A stretch of 64,000 nucleotides of DNA from CAWCDJ01 sp963796675 (GTDB taxonomy: Bacteria > Acidobacteriota > Terriglobia > Bryobacterales > Bryobacteraceae): positions 558,001 to 622,000 of the forward strand of contig CAWCMS010000008.1 in NCBI GenBank assembly GCA_963796675.1, given 5' to 3'. This document shows positions 36,677-44,608 of this stretch, in pieces. The position numbers were made by a program, and so were the translations under genes. Under the pieces are notes generated by a model. That model was not told where the DNA came from and searched no databases. It was given only the letters and a program-made list of their open reading frames with translations. The first letter of the stretch is position 1; each line of letters opens with the position of its first letter.

Positions 36677-37380
36677 GGCTTTTCGAGCACCGCCAGCAGC
36701 GACTGTCCGAACGGCGGCGGCAGGGCGCCTTCGAGCGCGGCGATCACCGGCACCAGGTAGCGGTCGAACACGTGAATCTGCCCCGCCGATTGCGCATGGC
36801 GCTTCAACAGGTGGGCGTTCACCCACCATCCAAAGAATCCGATGCAGTTGGAGTACCGCAATTTACGCACGCGCAGTCCGGTGCGCAACGCAAGGTCTTT
36901 GACCGCCGCGCGGCTGTAACGGCGATGGTGGCCGAGATTACGGTCGATGGGCCCGTAGAGCGCCTCGAAAGCGGGCACCAGCAGCACAATGACGCCGCCC
37001 GGCGACAGCACATCCGCCATCGCCTGGAGCGCGGAGGCATCATCGGCCACGTGCTCCAGCACGTTCGCGCAGACGCAGGAATCGGGCGCGAACCGGGCGA
37101 GATCGCGGAACTCCGGGGCTTCGATACCGCAGACGAAGGCGTACAGATTCACACGGTCCGCGTAGCGTTCGCGCAGGCGGTCGATGCAGGCCGGTTCGAT
37201 ATCGACGGCAATCACCGCATCGCGATCGAGCAGCGTGCCGGTGAAATTGCCGAGGCCGCAGCCGACTTCGAGCACCCTCCGGCCCAGTTCGCGCCGGACC
37301 ATGCGGCTCTGCCAGGCGAAGTAATTCTCCGCGCGGCTCATCCGCTCCTGGTCCTCCACGGTGTAATCGGCCCGGTTCAT
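36673..37380 (-). CDS. Class I SAM-dependent methyltransferase
   Basis: A 235-residue methyltransferase: motif I VLEVGCGLGNFTG (about 37-49), VIAVDIEPACIDRL, CVCANVLEHVADD and LSPGGVIVLLVPAFEALYG, with the HHRRYSR block characteristic of methyltransferases found with GT2 enzymes in polysaccharide loci. ATG 37380 is supported by AGGAG about six bases upstream; the frame is open further but without conserved residues. It is coupled to the GT2 gene by an ATGA overlap, so the two form a unit, probably for modification of a lipid-linked sugar. Confidence 0.88.
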   Translation of the reverse strand: MNRADYTVEDQERMSRAENYFAWQSRMVRRELGRRVLEVGCGLGNFTGTLLDRDAVIAVDIEPACIDRLRERYADRVNLYAFVCGIEAPEFRDLARFAPDSCVCANVLEHVADDASALQAMADVLSPGGVIVLLVPAFEALYGPIDRNLGHHRRYSRAAVKDLALRTGLRVRKLRYSNCIGFFGWWVNAHLLKRHAQSAGQIHVFDRYLVPVIAALEGALPPPFGQSLLAVLEKP

Positions 37381-37410
37381 GCGGCTCCTGCCTGCCATTC
37401 TAGCTTTTAA

Positions 37411-37491
37411 GCCGGGCTGAAGCCCGGCGCAAGCCGAAGCTTGCCCCACCGGCGGGGTGGGGGCTTCCACACCGCCAGAAGGGGCCGCCCC
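37411..37491. repeat. Cluster of three GC-rich palindromes
   Basis: First palindrome: arms GCCGGGCT and AGCCCGGC at 37411-37428 with a GA loop. Second: GAAGC...GCCCCACC pairing with GGTGGGGGCTTC at 37436-37467, with one bulge. Third: AGGGGC/GCCCCT near 37478-37491. They lie in the 132-base gap between the divergent methyltransferase and GT-C copy 2. No T-runs follow, so a REP/BIME-like element is a better fit than a terminator. Confidence 0.5.
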
Positions 37492-37512
37492 TCTGCGAAA
37501 ATAGAGGTTTAC

Positions 37513-39246
37513 ATGTTGTGGTCGTACCTGCGGCAGGCCCTTTTTCCGGGATTGAACCCGATCGGATTCGGAGCTGCCGATTTCCTGCTGGGCGGGCTGG
37601 CAGTCCTTCTCGTCGTGGCCGCGCTTGCGTGGCGGCCCTGGATCCAGCCGTCCGGCCTGCGGATCGCGAAGCGCACGGCCCTCTCGATGCTGATCCTGGC
37701 GGCCTTGCCGGTAGTGCTGCGGCTGCTCCTGCTGCCTAACCATCCGGTTCCCACGCCCGATGTGTACGACGAGTTTTCCCACCTGCTGGTTGCCGATACG
37801 CTGCGCCACTTTCGCCTGGCCAATCCGCCGCACGTCCTATCGCAGTTCTTCGAAACGTTCTTCGTACTGCAGCAGCCCACCTACAGCTCCATCTATTCGC
37901 TGGGCCAGGGCCTGATGCTGGCAATCGGCTGGACCATTTTCGGGCTCCCCTGGGCCGGGGTGCTGATGGCGATGTCGGCCCTTTGCGCGCTTTGCTACTG
38001 GATGTTGCGCGGCTGGACCACTCCCGGCTGGGCGCTGGTGGGCGGCCTGCTCGCGGTCGTCGAATTCGGCCCCATGAACCAGTGGAACAACGGCTACTGG
38101 GGCGGATCACTGGCCGCGGCCGCGGGCTGCCTGGTTTTCGGGGCGCTGCCGCGATTGCGCGAATATGCCCGGCCGCGCGACGCCGTACTGCTCGGCGCGG
38201 GGCTCGGCATCCACCTTCTGGTGCGGCAATTCGAGTCGCTCTTCCTGTTCCTTGCGGTAGCACTCTACTTTCTGCCCGACCTGCGCCGTGTGAAAACGCT
38301 GCGCCCTTACGCGCGGCCGGCCGCGGCCGCAATCCTGGCTCTACTCCCGGCCCTTCTGCTGACCCTCGCGCAGAACCACGCGGTCACCGGCAGTTGGACG
38401 ACAGTGCCGGAAGCGCTGAGCCAGCGCCAATACGGCGTGCCGGCCGGCCTCACCTTCCAGACAGACCCGGTACCCGAGCGTGAGTTAACCCCGCAACAGG
38501 CGGCCGGCTACCGGATGCAGTCGCTCTTCCACAAGGGGCCCGAGACCATCGGCAGTTACCTGGACCGCCTCCAGTACCGCGTCCGCTTCTACCGTTTCTT
38601 CTTCCTGCCCGCACTCTATCTGGCCGCGGCGGCGTTCCTCACCGCTCTGCGGCGGTACCGCTTCGCCTGGGTGGCCATGACGCTCGCGATCTTTGCGCTT
38701 GGCACCAACTTTTTCCCGGCGTACCAATCGCACTACAGCGCCGCCGCGACATGCCTGTTTATCCTCGCCGCGATCGTCGGGCTTCAGCAGATCGGGCGAA
38801 TCGAGATCCGCGGCCAGCGTGTGGGAGAAGAGGCCGCCGCCCTGATCGTGCTCTTCTGCTTTGCGCATTTCGCCTTCTGGTACGGCATGCACGCCATCGA
38901 TACTACCGACCTTTCGCTCTCCGCAAGGCCGTACGAGACCTGGAACGGTCTGAATCACCGCAACCCCGCCAAACGCATCGCCGTGGCCCGCGAGCTCGGG
39001 CGCGTTCCCGGAAAGCTGCTGGTCTTCGTGCGCTATCTGCCGCAACACGTCTTTCAGGAAGAATGGGTCTACAACGCGGCCGATATCGACGAAGCCCGCA
39101 TCGTGTGGGCGCGCGATCTGGGCCCCGAGGAAGACGACAAATTGCTCCACTACTATCCCGACCGCACCGCAATCCTGTTCGAGCCTGACCAGCAACCGCC
39201 GCGGCTCGAACCGTATCAGGGTGAGGCTAAAATTTCGAGGCCTTAA
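37513..39246 (+). CDS. GT-C-like polytopic membrane protein, copy 2
   Basis: A 577-residue paralogue of the gene at 34261. Shared ordered blocks include NPIGFGAADFLL, HPVPTPDVYDEFSHLL (acidic pair D86-E87), FRLANPPHVLSQFFE, PTYSSIYSLGQGLML, CYWMLRGWTTPGWAL, RQYGVPAG and the end VYNAADIDEARIVWARDLG. ATG 37513 has AGAGG five bases upstream. About eleven transmembrane helices. The two copies flank the minus-strand methyltransferase-GT2 unit, suggesting a local duplication. Its end overlaps the convergent hypothetical gene by 20 bases. Confidence 0.8.
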   Translation: MLWSYLRQALFPGLNPIGFGAADFLLGGLAVLLVVAALAWRPWIQPSGLRIAKRTALSMLILAALPVVLRLLLLPNHPVPTPDVYDEFSHLLVADTLRHFRLANPPHVLSQFFETFFVLQQPTYSSIYSLGQGLMLAIGWTIFGLPWAGVLMAMSALCALCYWMLRGWTTPGWALVGGLLAVVEFGPMNQWNNGYWGGSLAAAAGCLVFGALPRLREYARPRDAVLLGAGLGIHLLVRQFESLFLFLAVALYFLPDLRRVKTLRPYARPAAAAILALLPALLLTLAQNHAVTGSWTTVPEALSQRQYGVPAGLTFQTDPVPERELTPQQAAGYRMQSLFHKGPETIGSYLDRLQYRVRFYRFFFLPALYLAAAAFLTALRRYRFAWVAMTLAIFALGTNFFPAYQSHYSAAATCLFILAAIVGLQQIGRIEIRGQRVGEEAAALIVLFCFAHFAFWYGMHAIDTTDLSLSARPYETWNGLNHRNPAKRIAVARELGRVPGKLLVFVRYLPQHVFQEEWVYNAADIDEARIVWARDLGPEEDDKLLHYYPDRTAILFEPDQQPPRLEPYQGEAKISRP

Positions 39247-39820
39247 TCACCCACATCAGCTCGCAGGCGCCTTCGCCTGTGTCCGTGCGGACCAGCGAGC
39301 TACGCCAGCGCCAGCCGTCGGGCGCATCCACCTCCACCAGGTAGCCGTTCAGATCGACCAGGTCGCCTCTGCCCATGGCCTTGATCTGTTCCGCGATCCG
39401 AGGACTCGCCGGAATCAGGTGCATGTTGGCGCAATGCGTGGTGATGTCGTCTTCGCGAGCGGGCAGCTTGCCGCCGCGCCCGATCCACGTGAAGGCGCGG
39501 TGCACGCTGTACAGCCGCAACTGGTCGAGCACGTCCTGGTTGGACATCAGCCGCCAGCCGACGGTCAGATCAACAGGAGAGAGTTCCGATTCGCGTCCGA
39601 ACCAGTAGTGCTCGGCCAGCAGAACGCGCGCGCGGATGTGGTAGGTTGCCAGCGGAATCAGGTGGTAGTTCCCGACCTTCCAGGCGGTCGGCTGCCAGAT
39701 CGCTACCTGTTGCGGCTCCTCGGAGACCAGCACGCCGGGAGGACGTCGTCCGCCGGTGCTCGACCAGAACAGCGCAACCAGCACAAAACCTGCAATGGAA
39801 ATTGCCCCAAGCCAGCGCAT
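39227..39820 (-). CDS. Membrane-anchored hypothetical protein
   Basis: A 197-residue protein with one N-terminal membrane segment (GAISIAGFVLVALFWSS) and a soluble part that looks exported. Visible blocks are AWKVGNYHLIPLATYHIRARVLLAEHYWFGRES, LTVGWRLMSNQDVLDQ and DLVDLNGYLVEVDAPDGWRWRSSLVRTDTG; the last stretch is a conserved-looking motif in proteins of this type. No catalytic signature. It precedes the family 1 glycosidase gene's end in the opposite order (both on the minus strand, 32 bases apart). Confidence 0.78.
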   Translation of the reverse strand: MRWLGAISIAGFVLVALFWSSTGGRRPPGVLVSEEPQQVAIWQPTAWKVGNYHLIPLATYHIRARVLLAEHYWFGRESELSPVDLTVGWRLMSNQDVLDQLRLYSVHRAFTWIGRGGKLPAREDDITTHCANMHLIPASPRIAEQIKAMGRGDLVDLNGYLVEVDAPDGWRWRSSLVRTDTGEGACELMWVIKASKF

Positions 39821-39852
39821 GGACCGTTAGCAGTTTCATAATAGCGCACGAG

Positions 39853-41163
39853 CTACTGGTCGCCGCCCCAGGTAAGCAGCTCGGGATCGCGGCTCGAGAG
39901 TTCGTCCACGTCGATTTTGTGGAGGCAAACGCTTTCCGTCGGCAGAATATTGCGCCATTCACCGACCAGTTTCTTGTAGGCACGGCCCACCGGCCGGATC
40001 TTGCGGTCGAGGTCGTAGAGCCCCAGAGGATTCACGTTGCCGTTGTTCTCGCGCAGCGCCGTGTCCCAATCCATCTGGTCCGTCAGGCTGTACCAGGTGA
40101 AGCCGATGATCGGCACGCCATCGTCTTTCAGCCGGATCATGTTGGCCCACTCTTTCCACAGCCAGCCAGGGGCACGTTCGGAATCGCCCAGATTGGTCTC
40201 GGTGTGCATGACGGGCAAGTGGTAGCGCTCGTAATACTGACGCGTAATCACGTAGTAGCCGAAGATCTCTCCGGCCGGCTTCACAGGTCCTTCGTGCGGC
40301 ACCATGTGTTCGTTGGTCACGTAATAGTCGTTTCCCATGACGGAGTACGGACGCAGGCGCGCCGAATGTTCCAGGAACCAGTGATACTCTTCGCGGGTCA
40401 TGCCGTGATCCATCAGGTACTCGTACATGATGCCGCGGACGTCGTGGCCGTAGGAGAGGTCGAGCGAGAGGAAGCGCTTGGCGTTCAGCATGGCCGCGCG
40501 GCTGTGCGATCCGGGATCGGTCGCGTGAAAGTACTCGGAAGATTCGCTCTGGATGAAGATGGCGCGCGGCTGCGTTTCGAGAATCGCCTCGGCCGCCAGC
40601 AGGTTGGCCTGCGCTAGGTGCTTCAGGGCCGTCACGAAGGCCCGGTCGGATCGCAGCCGCTCGTTCCACCAGCCGTACTCGCCGGAGAAAGTGGCGGTGA
40701 CGAAGATTTCATTGACCGGAGTGTAGAAGCGCACCCACGGGAACCGGCGCGCGAAAGCTCCAGCGTATTCGGCGAACAGGCGCGGCCAGTCCGGATTCTG
40801 AAAGCTGCCTACCCAATCCGGCACGCCGAAGTGGCAGAGGTCGGCGATGGGGGTGATATCGAGCCGGCGCAGTTCGGTGAACGTGCGGTCGGCGAAGTTC
40901 CAATCGTAGCGGCCGGGACCCTTGTGTTCGCGGTAATAAGGCGGGCCGTAGCGCAGGTACTCCAGGCCGAGTTCGCGAACGAGCCGGAAGTCTTCCTTCC
41001 ACAGATCGTAGTGGCCACATTTGGCCATCTCGTCCACGCGCAACTCGCCGCCGCCCGGAGTGGATACCACGGGATAACTGTTCTCGATCCCCGTGGCGAA
41101 CAGAAACTGATGCGGCTTGGGGTGAACCGGGTGCGAGGCTCCGTTGCCGCCTTTGCGCATCAT
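39853..41163 (-). CDS. Family 1 glycoside hydrolase (beta-glycosidase-like)
   Basis: About 436 residues with a (beta/alpha)8 barrel pattern. The acid/base glutamate is in FYTPVNEIFVT (about residue 152), a variant of the family T-x-NEP motif, and the nucleophile is probably the glutamate in HTETNLGD. Other family marks are LGLEYLRYGPPYY near the N-terminus and GFTWYSLTDQMDWDTAL near the C-terminus. No signal peptide, so a cytoplasmic enzyme. ATG-ATG at 41163/41160 follow GAGG. It may release sugars from a glycoside or act in the neighbouring polysaccharide region; substrate unknown. Confidence 0.85.
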   Translation of the reverse strand: MMRKGGNGASHPVHPKPHQFLFATGIENSYPVVSTPGGGELRVDEMAKCGHYDLWKEDFRLVRELGLEYLRYGPPYYREHKGPGRYDWNFADRTFTELRRLDITPIADLCHFGVPDWVGSFQNPDWPRLFAEYAGAFARRFPWVRFYTPVNEIFVTATFSGEYGWWNERLRSDRAFVTALKHLAQANLLAAEAILETQPRAIFIQSESSEYFHATDPGSHSRAAMLNAKRFLSLDLSYGHDVRGIMYEYLMDHGMTREEYHWFLEHSARLRPYSVMGNDYYVTNEHMVPHEGPVKPAGEIFGYYVITRQYYERYHLPVMHTETNLGDSERAPGWLWKEWANMIRLKDDGVPIIGFTWYSLTDQMDWDTALRENNGNVNPLGLYDLDRKIRPVGRAYKKLVGEWRNILPTESVCLHKIDVDELSSRDPELLTWGGDQ

Positions 41164-41215
41164 CACGCCTCACCCGAAAGAGTGCAATTCCGGGCGCGAT
41201 GTACGCTACCTTACG

Positions 41216-42106
41216 CTACCGGCGAGGGCCGGGAGCGGGCGTCTCGCTTAGAAACGCCGGGCTGGGAAACTCCACCTTCGTAGCCTTGTTTTCGTCCGAG
41301 AGCCACTTCGAATAGTGCTGCTGCTTGAGTTGCGTGAAGATCTCGTCGCGAACTTCGGAGAGCGGCCGGTAGGTGACCTGGTCCGCGCGTAGCAGGTAGT
41401 AACCGTTCGGCTGACGGACCGGCTCGGAAACGTCACCCTCCTTCAGCGAGAACACCACGGCGCGGATAGCGTCGGGAATATTGTCGGAGGGCCGGAAGAC
41501 CGCCAGTTCGCCGCCTTTCGCTTTCGATGTCTCGTCCTCGGACTCCTCTTTCACGAGCTTGACGAAATCGGCCCCGCCGCGAATGTCCTTGAGCAGCTTT
41601 TCCGTTTTGGTCTTGGCTTCCTCTTCGGTTCGCTTGCCGCCCTCACTGCTGAAGCCGACGTAGATCGCCTTGACCTTGACCTGTTTATACTTGTCCTTGT
41701 TGACGTCGTAATACTTGACGATCTCACCCGGTTCCACGGTGGTGGACGCAACCACTTCGTTCACCTTGGCCTGGCTCAAAATCATCATCCGGTAGTATGC
41801 CAGGGCTTCCTTGGTCGGGCTCTGGTCGTTAAGCTTCTGCTCTTCCGCCAGGTTCGACAGCTTGCGCATGAAGGCCCACTGCTGCAGGAAATTCTTCCGG
41901 TCCCGCAGGGCCATTTGCTGATTCTGCGGCGGCAGAATAGCGTAGATCTTCTTGAAATCGCCCATCGTGAGCTTTCCACCGTCTTCGAACACCGCGATCA
42001 CGGTGTCATCCGGCAATTGCGGCATGGCGGGTGGGGGCGGCGCCGGAGCGGTCTGGGCCCAGGCGGATGAAAGGCAGAGGAATGCGAATGCGGCTAGGAA
42101 TTTCAT
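41216..42106 (-). CDS. Exported PpiC/SurA-type peptidyl-prolyl isomerase
   Basis: A 296-residue protein: signal peptide MKFLAAFAFLCLSSAWAQ, a Pro-rich linker, a SurA-like helical chaperone region (FLQQWAFMRKLSNLAEEQKLND) and a parvulin domain (about 135-250) with VKVKAIYVGF, LLKDIRGGADFVKLVKEES, GGELAVFRPSDNIPDAI and VSEPVRQPNGYYLLR. It would assist folding of outer-membrane and secreted proteins in the periplasm. It lies 37 bases after the BON gene on the same strand. Confidence 0.9.
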   Translation of the reverse strand: MKFLAAFAFLCLSSAWAQTAPAPPPPAMPQLPDDTVIAVFEDGGKLTMGDFKKIYAILPPQNQQMALRDRKNFLQQWAFMRKLSNLAEEQKLNDQSPTKEALAYYRMMILSQAKVNEVVASTTVEPGEIVKYYDVNKDKYKQVKVKAIYVGFSSEGGKRTEEEAKTKTEKLLKDIRGGADFVKLVKEESEDETSKAKGGELAVFRPSDNIPDAIRAVVFSLKEGDVSEPVRQPNGYYLLRADQVTYRPLSEVRDEIFTQLKQQHYSKWLSDENKATKVEFPSPAFLSETPAPGPRR

Positions 42107-42143
42107 GACTGGATCTGAGAATTTTCCAGTCTAACATGCCGCG

Positions 42144-42560
42144 TCAGCGGCTCTCCGAACGGGGTTCGCTCCGCTTGACCTGCACTCGCCGTCTGCCTTT
42201 TTCGAGATTCGAAGCAGCCCGCTTGCGTGCCGCGTCGCTGATCTGAATCCGGTTATTCACTGCCACGGCGCCCGCGGTCTTCGCCATCCGCGTAGCCGCG
42301 CCTTTGTGCTGCACGACATCCGTGCGGCCCTCCCAGGTGGCCACCCCGCCTTGGACCTTCACGGTAAAGCCATCTTTCCCGATCTTGGATTTCGCCAGCT
42401 TTACACGAATGGCGGCCTCGATCTGCGAATCCGACAGGTGTACCGCCCCAGCGGGCCGGGCCGCTGCCGGACGCTGATGGGAAACGGCCGTGCGAGGTTC
42501 CGCCGCAAGTGCCAGGGCCGCGAAGGCCGCCAACACGGCCATACGATGAATGATTGCCAT
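42144..42560 (-). CDS. Exported BON-domain protein
   Basis: A 138-residue protein with an N-terminal export signal (MAVLAAFAALALA) and one BON domain (HLSDSQIEAAIRVKLAKSKIGKDGFTVKVQGGVATWEGRTDVVQHKGAATRMAKTAGAVAVNNRIQI, in pieces), ending in a basic tail (KGRRRVQVKRSEPRSESR). Likely associated with envelope integrity. It is divergent from cas10; the 80-base gap between the two ATGs must hold both promoters. Confidence 0.85.
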   Translation of the reverse strand: MAIIHRMAVLAAFAALALAAEPRTAVSHQRPAAARPAGAVHLSDSQIEAAIRVKLAKSKIGKDGFTVKVQGGVATWEGRTDVVQHKGAATRMAKTAGAVAVNNRIQISDAARKRAASNLEKGRRRVQVKRSEPRSESR

Positions 42561-42640
42561 AAGACTATGGTTCCGCTAACAGGCGTTGGTTCTCAGAATT
42601 CTGTGCTAAAGTGAGGGTTTCTCAAGGCTTTTCTGGTTCG

Positions 42641-44101
42641 ATGCCCGAACAGATCCTGCTGCAAGGAAAAATACTGGGCACGGAGGAGTTCCTCCTGGCC
42701 GGACCCGCCGAAGGGCGCTCCACGCGATCGGCTGGCGAAGACCTGCTGGCCGGACGGTCACAGTGGATCACTCTACTGTGCGAGGCGCTGCCCCGCGCTC
42801 TCCTGGCCGAACTCGGACTCTCCCGCATGCTGCTCGGATCGAGCGGCGGCGGCCAGTTCCTCGTCGTCCTTTCGGGCGAGGTTCGCGAAGCCGCGGAGAA
42901 CTTTCTCCAAGCCGCGGCCCGGCAGATCGCCGAGCTGAGCGGAGGCATCGTACGGCTCATCTGGGGCGTCACGGACAATCTCGGCGATTGGTCCGTGATC
43001 CGCAGGCGCATCAACGAGGAACTGGAGCAGAAACGCAACGCGCCGCTCGCGGGAGTGCCCGCCGCCACGGCTTTCCAGCCATTCACCCGTGCCGATCTTT
43101 CGAGTGCCGACGCATACTTTGCCAAGGAACTCGGCGCCAAGGTGCGGGAGGCCTCGAAGATCGGCTGGTCGCCCGAGAATCCGGGCAAGGTCACGCCGGG
43201 CGAAGGCAAGCATTCCTGGACGCTGACGTCGAATCTATCGCCCGAGGGCATCATGCTGGCCCGCCACGCGGCGCCGTCGGATGACGGCAAGTCCGCCGCG
43301 CCCGTGCAGACGCTGGCGCGCCGCGCGCAGGGCCGCTCGATCTGGGGCGTGCTGCGCGGCGATGTGGACAACTTCAGCCTGCGACTGCGCCGCGTCCACA
43401 GCATCGAAGAGCACGTACCGCTGTCGGTGCTTTATAAGCAATTCTTCTCTGGAGAGCTTGAAGTACTGTGCTCCATGCCGGAGTTCTGGCGCAAGGTCAG
43501 CATCATTTACTCCGGCGGCGACGACTTCGCGGTGTATGGCTCCTGGGACGTACTGATTGCGCTGGCGCGCGAGGTGCAGCGGCTGTTCCACCGCTTCACG
43601 GAAGAGAACCTGAAGGATTATCCGGGGCCTGAGGGCAAGACCATTTCGATGGCCATTGCGCTCGCGCCCGAAACGTATTACCCGCTGGCCTCCGTCTACG
43701 AAGAAGCAGGCAGGAACCTGGACCTGGCGAAATCGGCCGACAAGGATTGCATCTACCTGCTGGGCCGGATTCTCGAATGGCGGCACCTGGGCGATGCGGC
43801 CGAACTCAAGGACACGGTCACTCGGCTGGTCCACGATTTCCGGATGTCGCGCCAGTTCCTTTATCAACTGCGGAGCTTTTACCGCCGCGAGGCCTACACC
43901 GAGGGCATGACCGAAGTGCAGCGCACGTGGCGATTCCACCGGCGGTTCAACCGGATTCTGAGCGGCACCCGCGACCGCGAATTTCAAAAGCTGCGCACCC
44001 ACCTGATCAGCGAACTGGTGGGGCGCAAAACGGCCGAAGTGAAGCTGCGGCCCGCGGGCTTGGTGGCCCTCGAATGGGCCAGATTGGTGACAGAGGTTTA
44101 G
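42641..44101 (+). CDS. cas10: Type III-A Cas10 (Csm1), HD-less, cyclase motif intact
   Basis: About 486 residues from ATG 42641 (GTG 42611 is an alternative). A palm-like first half has LLGSSGGGQFLVVLSGE (about 62-78) and AELSGGIVRLIWGVTDNLGDW. The second palm has GDVDNFSLRLRR (D241) and the cyclase motif IIYSGGDDFAVYG (GGDD at 292-295), then helical domain four. Typical Csm1 is about 750-850 residues. The N-terminal HD nuclease domain and the zinc-finger Cys pairs are absent, and there is no room for them upstream because the BON gene starts at 42560. So target-activated cyclic oligoadenylate synthesis is predicted, and ssDNase activity is not. First gene of the csm operon. Confidence 0.9.
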   Translation: MPEQILLQGKILGTEEFLLAGPAEGRSTRSAGEDLLAGRSQWITLLCEALPRALLAELGLSRMLLGSSGGGQFLVVLSGEVREAAENFLQAAARQIAELSGGIVRLIWGVTDNLGDWSVIRRRINEELEQKRNAPLAGVPAATAFQPFTRADLSSADAYFAKELGAKVREASKIGWSPENPGKVTPGEGKHSWTLTSNLSPEGIMLARHAAPSDDGKSAAPVQTLARRAQGRSIWGVLRGDVDNFSLRLRRVHSIEEHVPLSVLYKQFFSGELEVLCSMPEFWRKVSIIYSGGDDFAVYGSWDVLIALAREVQRLFHRFTEENLKDYPGPEGKTISMAIALAPETYYPLASVYEEAGRNLDLAKSADKDCIYLLGRILEWRHLGDAAELKDTVTRLVHDFRMSRQFLYQLRSFYRREAYTEGMTEVQRTWRFHRRFNRILSGTRDREFQKLRTHLISELVGRKTAEVKLRPAGLVALEWARLVTEV

Positions 44102-44104
44102 CAC

Positions 44105-44605
44105 ATGCCACAAGAGCAGGAGCAACGGAAGGAAAACCGTCCGCCGCGGGAAGGCCGGGGTCCGGGCGGACCGCCGCGCGGAGATCGTCCAGGCGGCGAA
44201 CGTCCAGGCGGCGAACGCGGGGATCGCGGTGAACGCCGTTTCGATCGGGGCCGGCTTGAGGGACCTCCCGAGATCGAGCTCGAAAAGCTGATCAGCGATT
44301 CCCTGTATCTGGATAACCAGGCGCATTCCATCGTCAGCCGCATGCGGGACATGGATTCCGGCACCAAGAGCCAATTGCGCCGCCTTTACAGCGCCGTGCG
44401 GCGCGCCGTCCGGACGCCCGAAAGCGAGCGGCAGCACGAATTCGTCATGCTGCGCGCGCGTCTGGCTTACACCATTGCCCGCCACGGTTTGCGCAGCCTC
44501 GACCAGCTCGAAAAGCTGCTGCTGCAGGTGACGCGCAAAAACGATATCCGCGGTTACGAACGGTTCAAGGACCTTTTTGAGGCCATTGTGGCCTACAACG
44601 AGTAA
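44105..44605 (+). CDS. csm2: Csm2 small subunit with Arg/Gly-rich N-terminal tail
   Basis: A 166-residue protein. Residues about 55-166 are the all-helical Csm2 fold (ISDSLYLDNQAHSIVSRMRD, SQLRRLYSAVRRAV, ARLAYTIARHG, GYERFKDLFEAIVAYNE), which forms the inner filament of the Csm complex. The first 52 residues are low-complexity, RGG-like and probably disordered (GPGGPPRGDRPGGERPGGER), which ordinary Csm2 proteins (about 120-140 residues) lack. At DNA level the tail contains a 15-base tandem duplication (44191-44205 and 44206-44220). It begins three bases after the cas10 stop. Confidence 0.85.
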   Translation: MPQEQEQRKENRPPREGRGPGGPPRGDRPGGERPGGERGDRGERRFDRGRLEGPPEIELEKLISDSLYLDNQAHSIVSRMRDMDSGTKSQLRRLYSAVRRAVRTPESERQHEFVMLRARLAYTIARHGLRSLDQLEKLLLQVTRKNDIRGYERFKDLFEAIVAYNE

Positions 44606-44608
44606 AGC

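Noticed and set aside
42107..42640. CRISPR array or leader next to the csm operon
   Set aside because: No repeated 24-40 base units with spacers are visible here, between csm genes, or in the six bases between csm5 and thrB.
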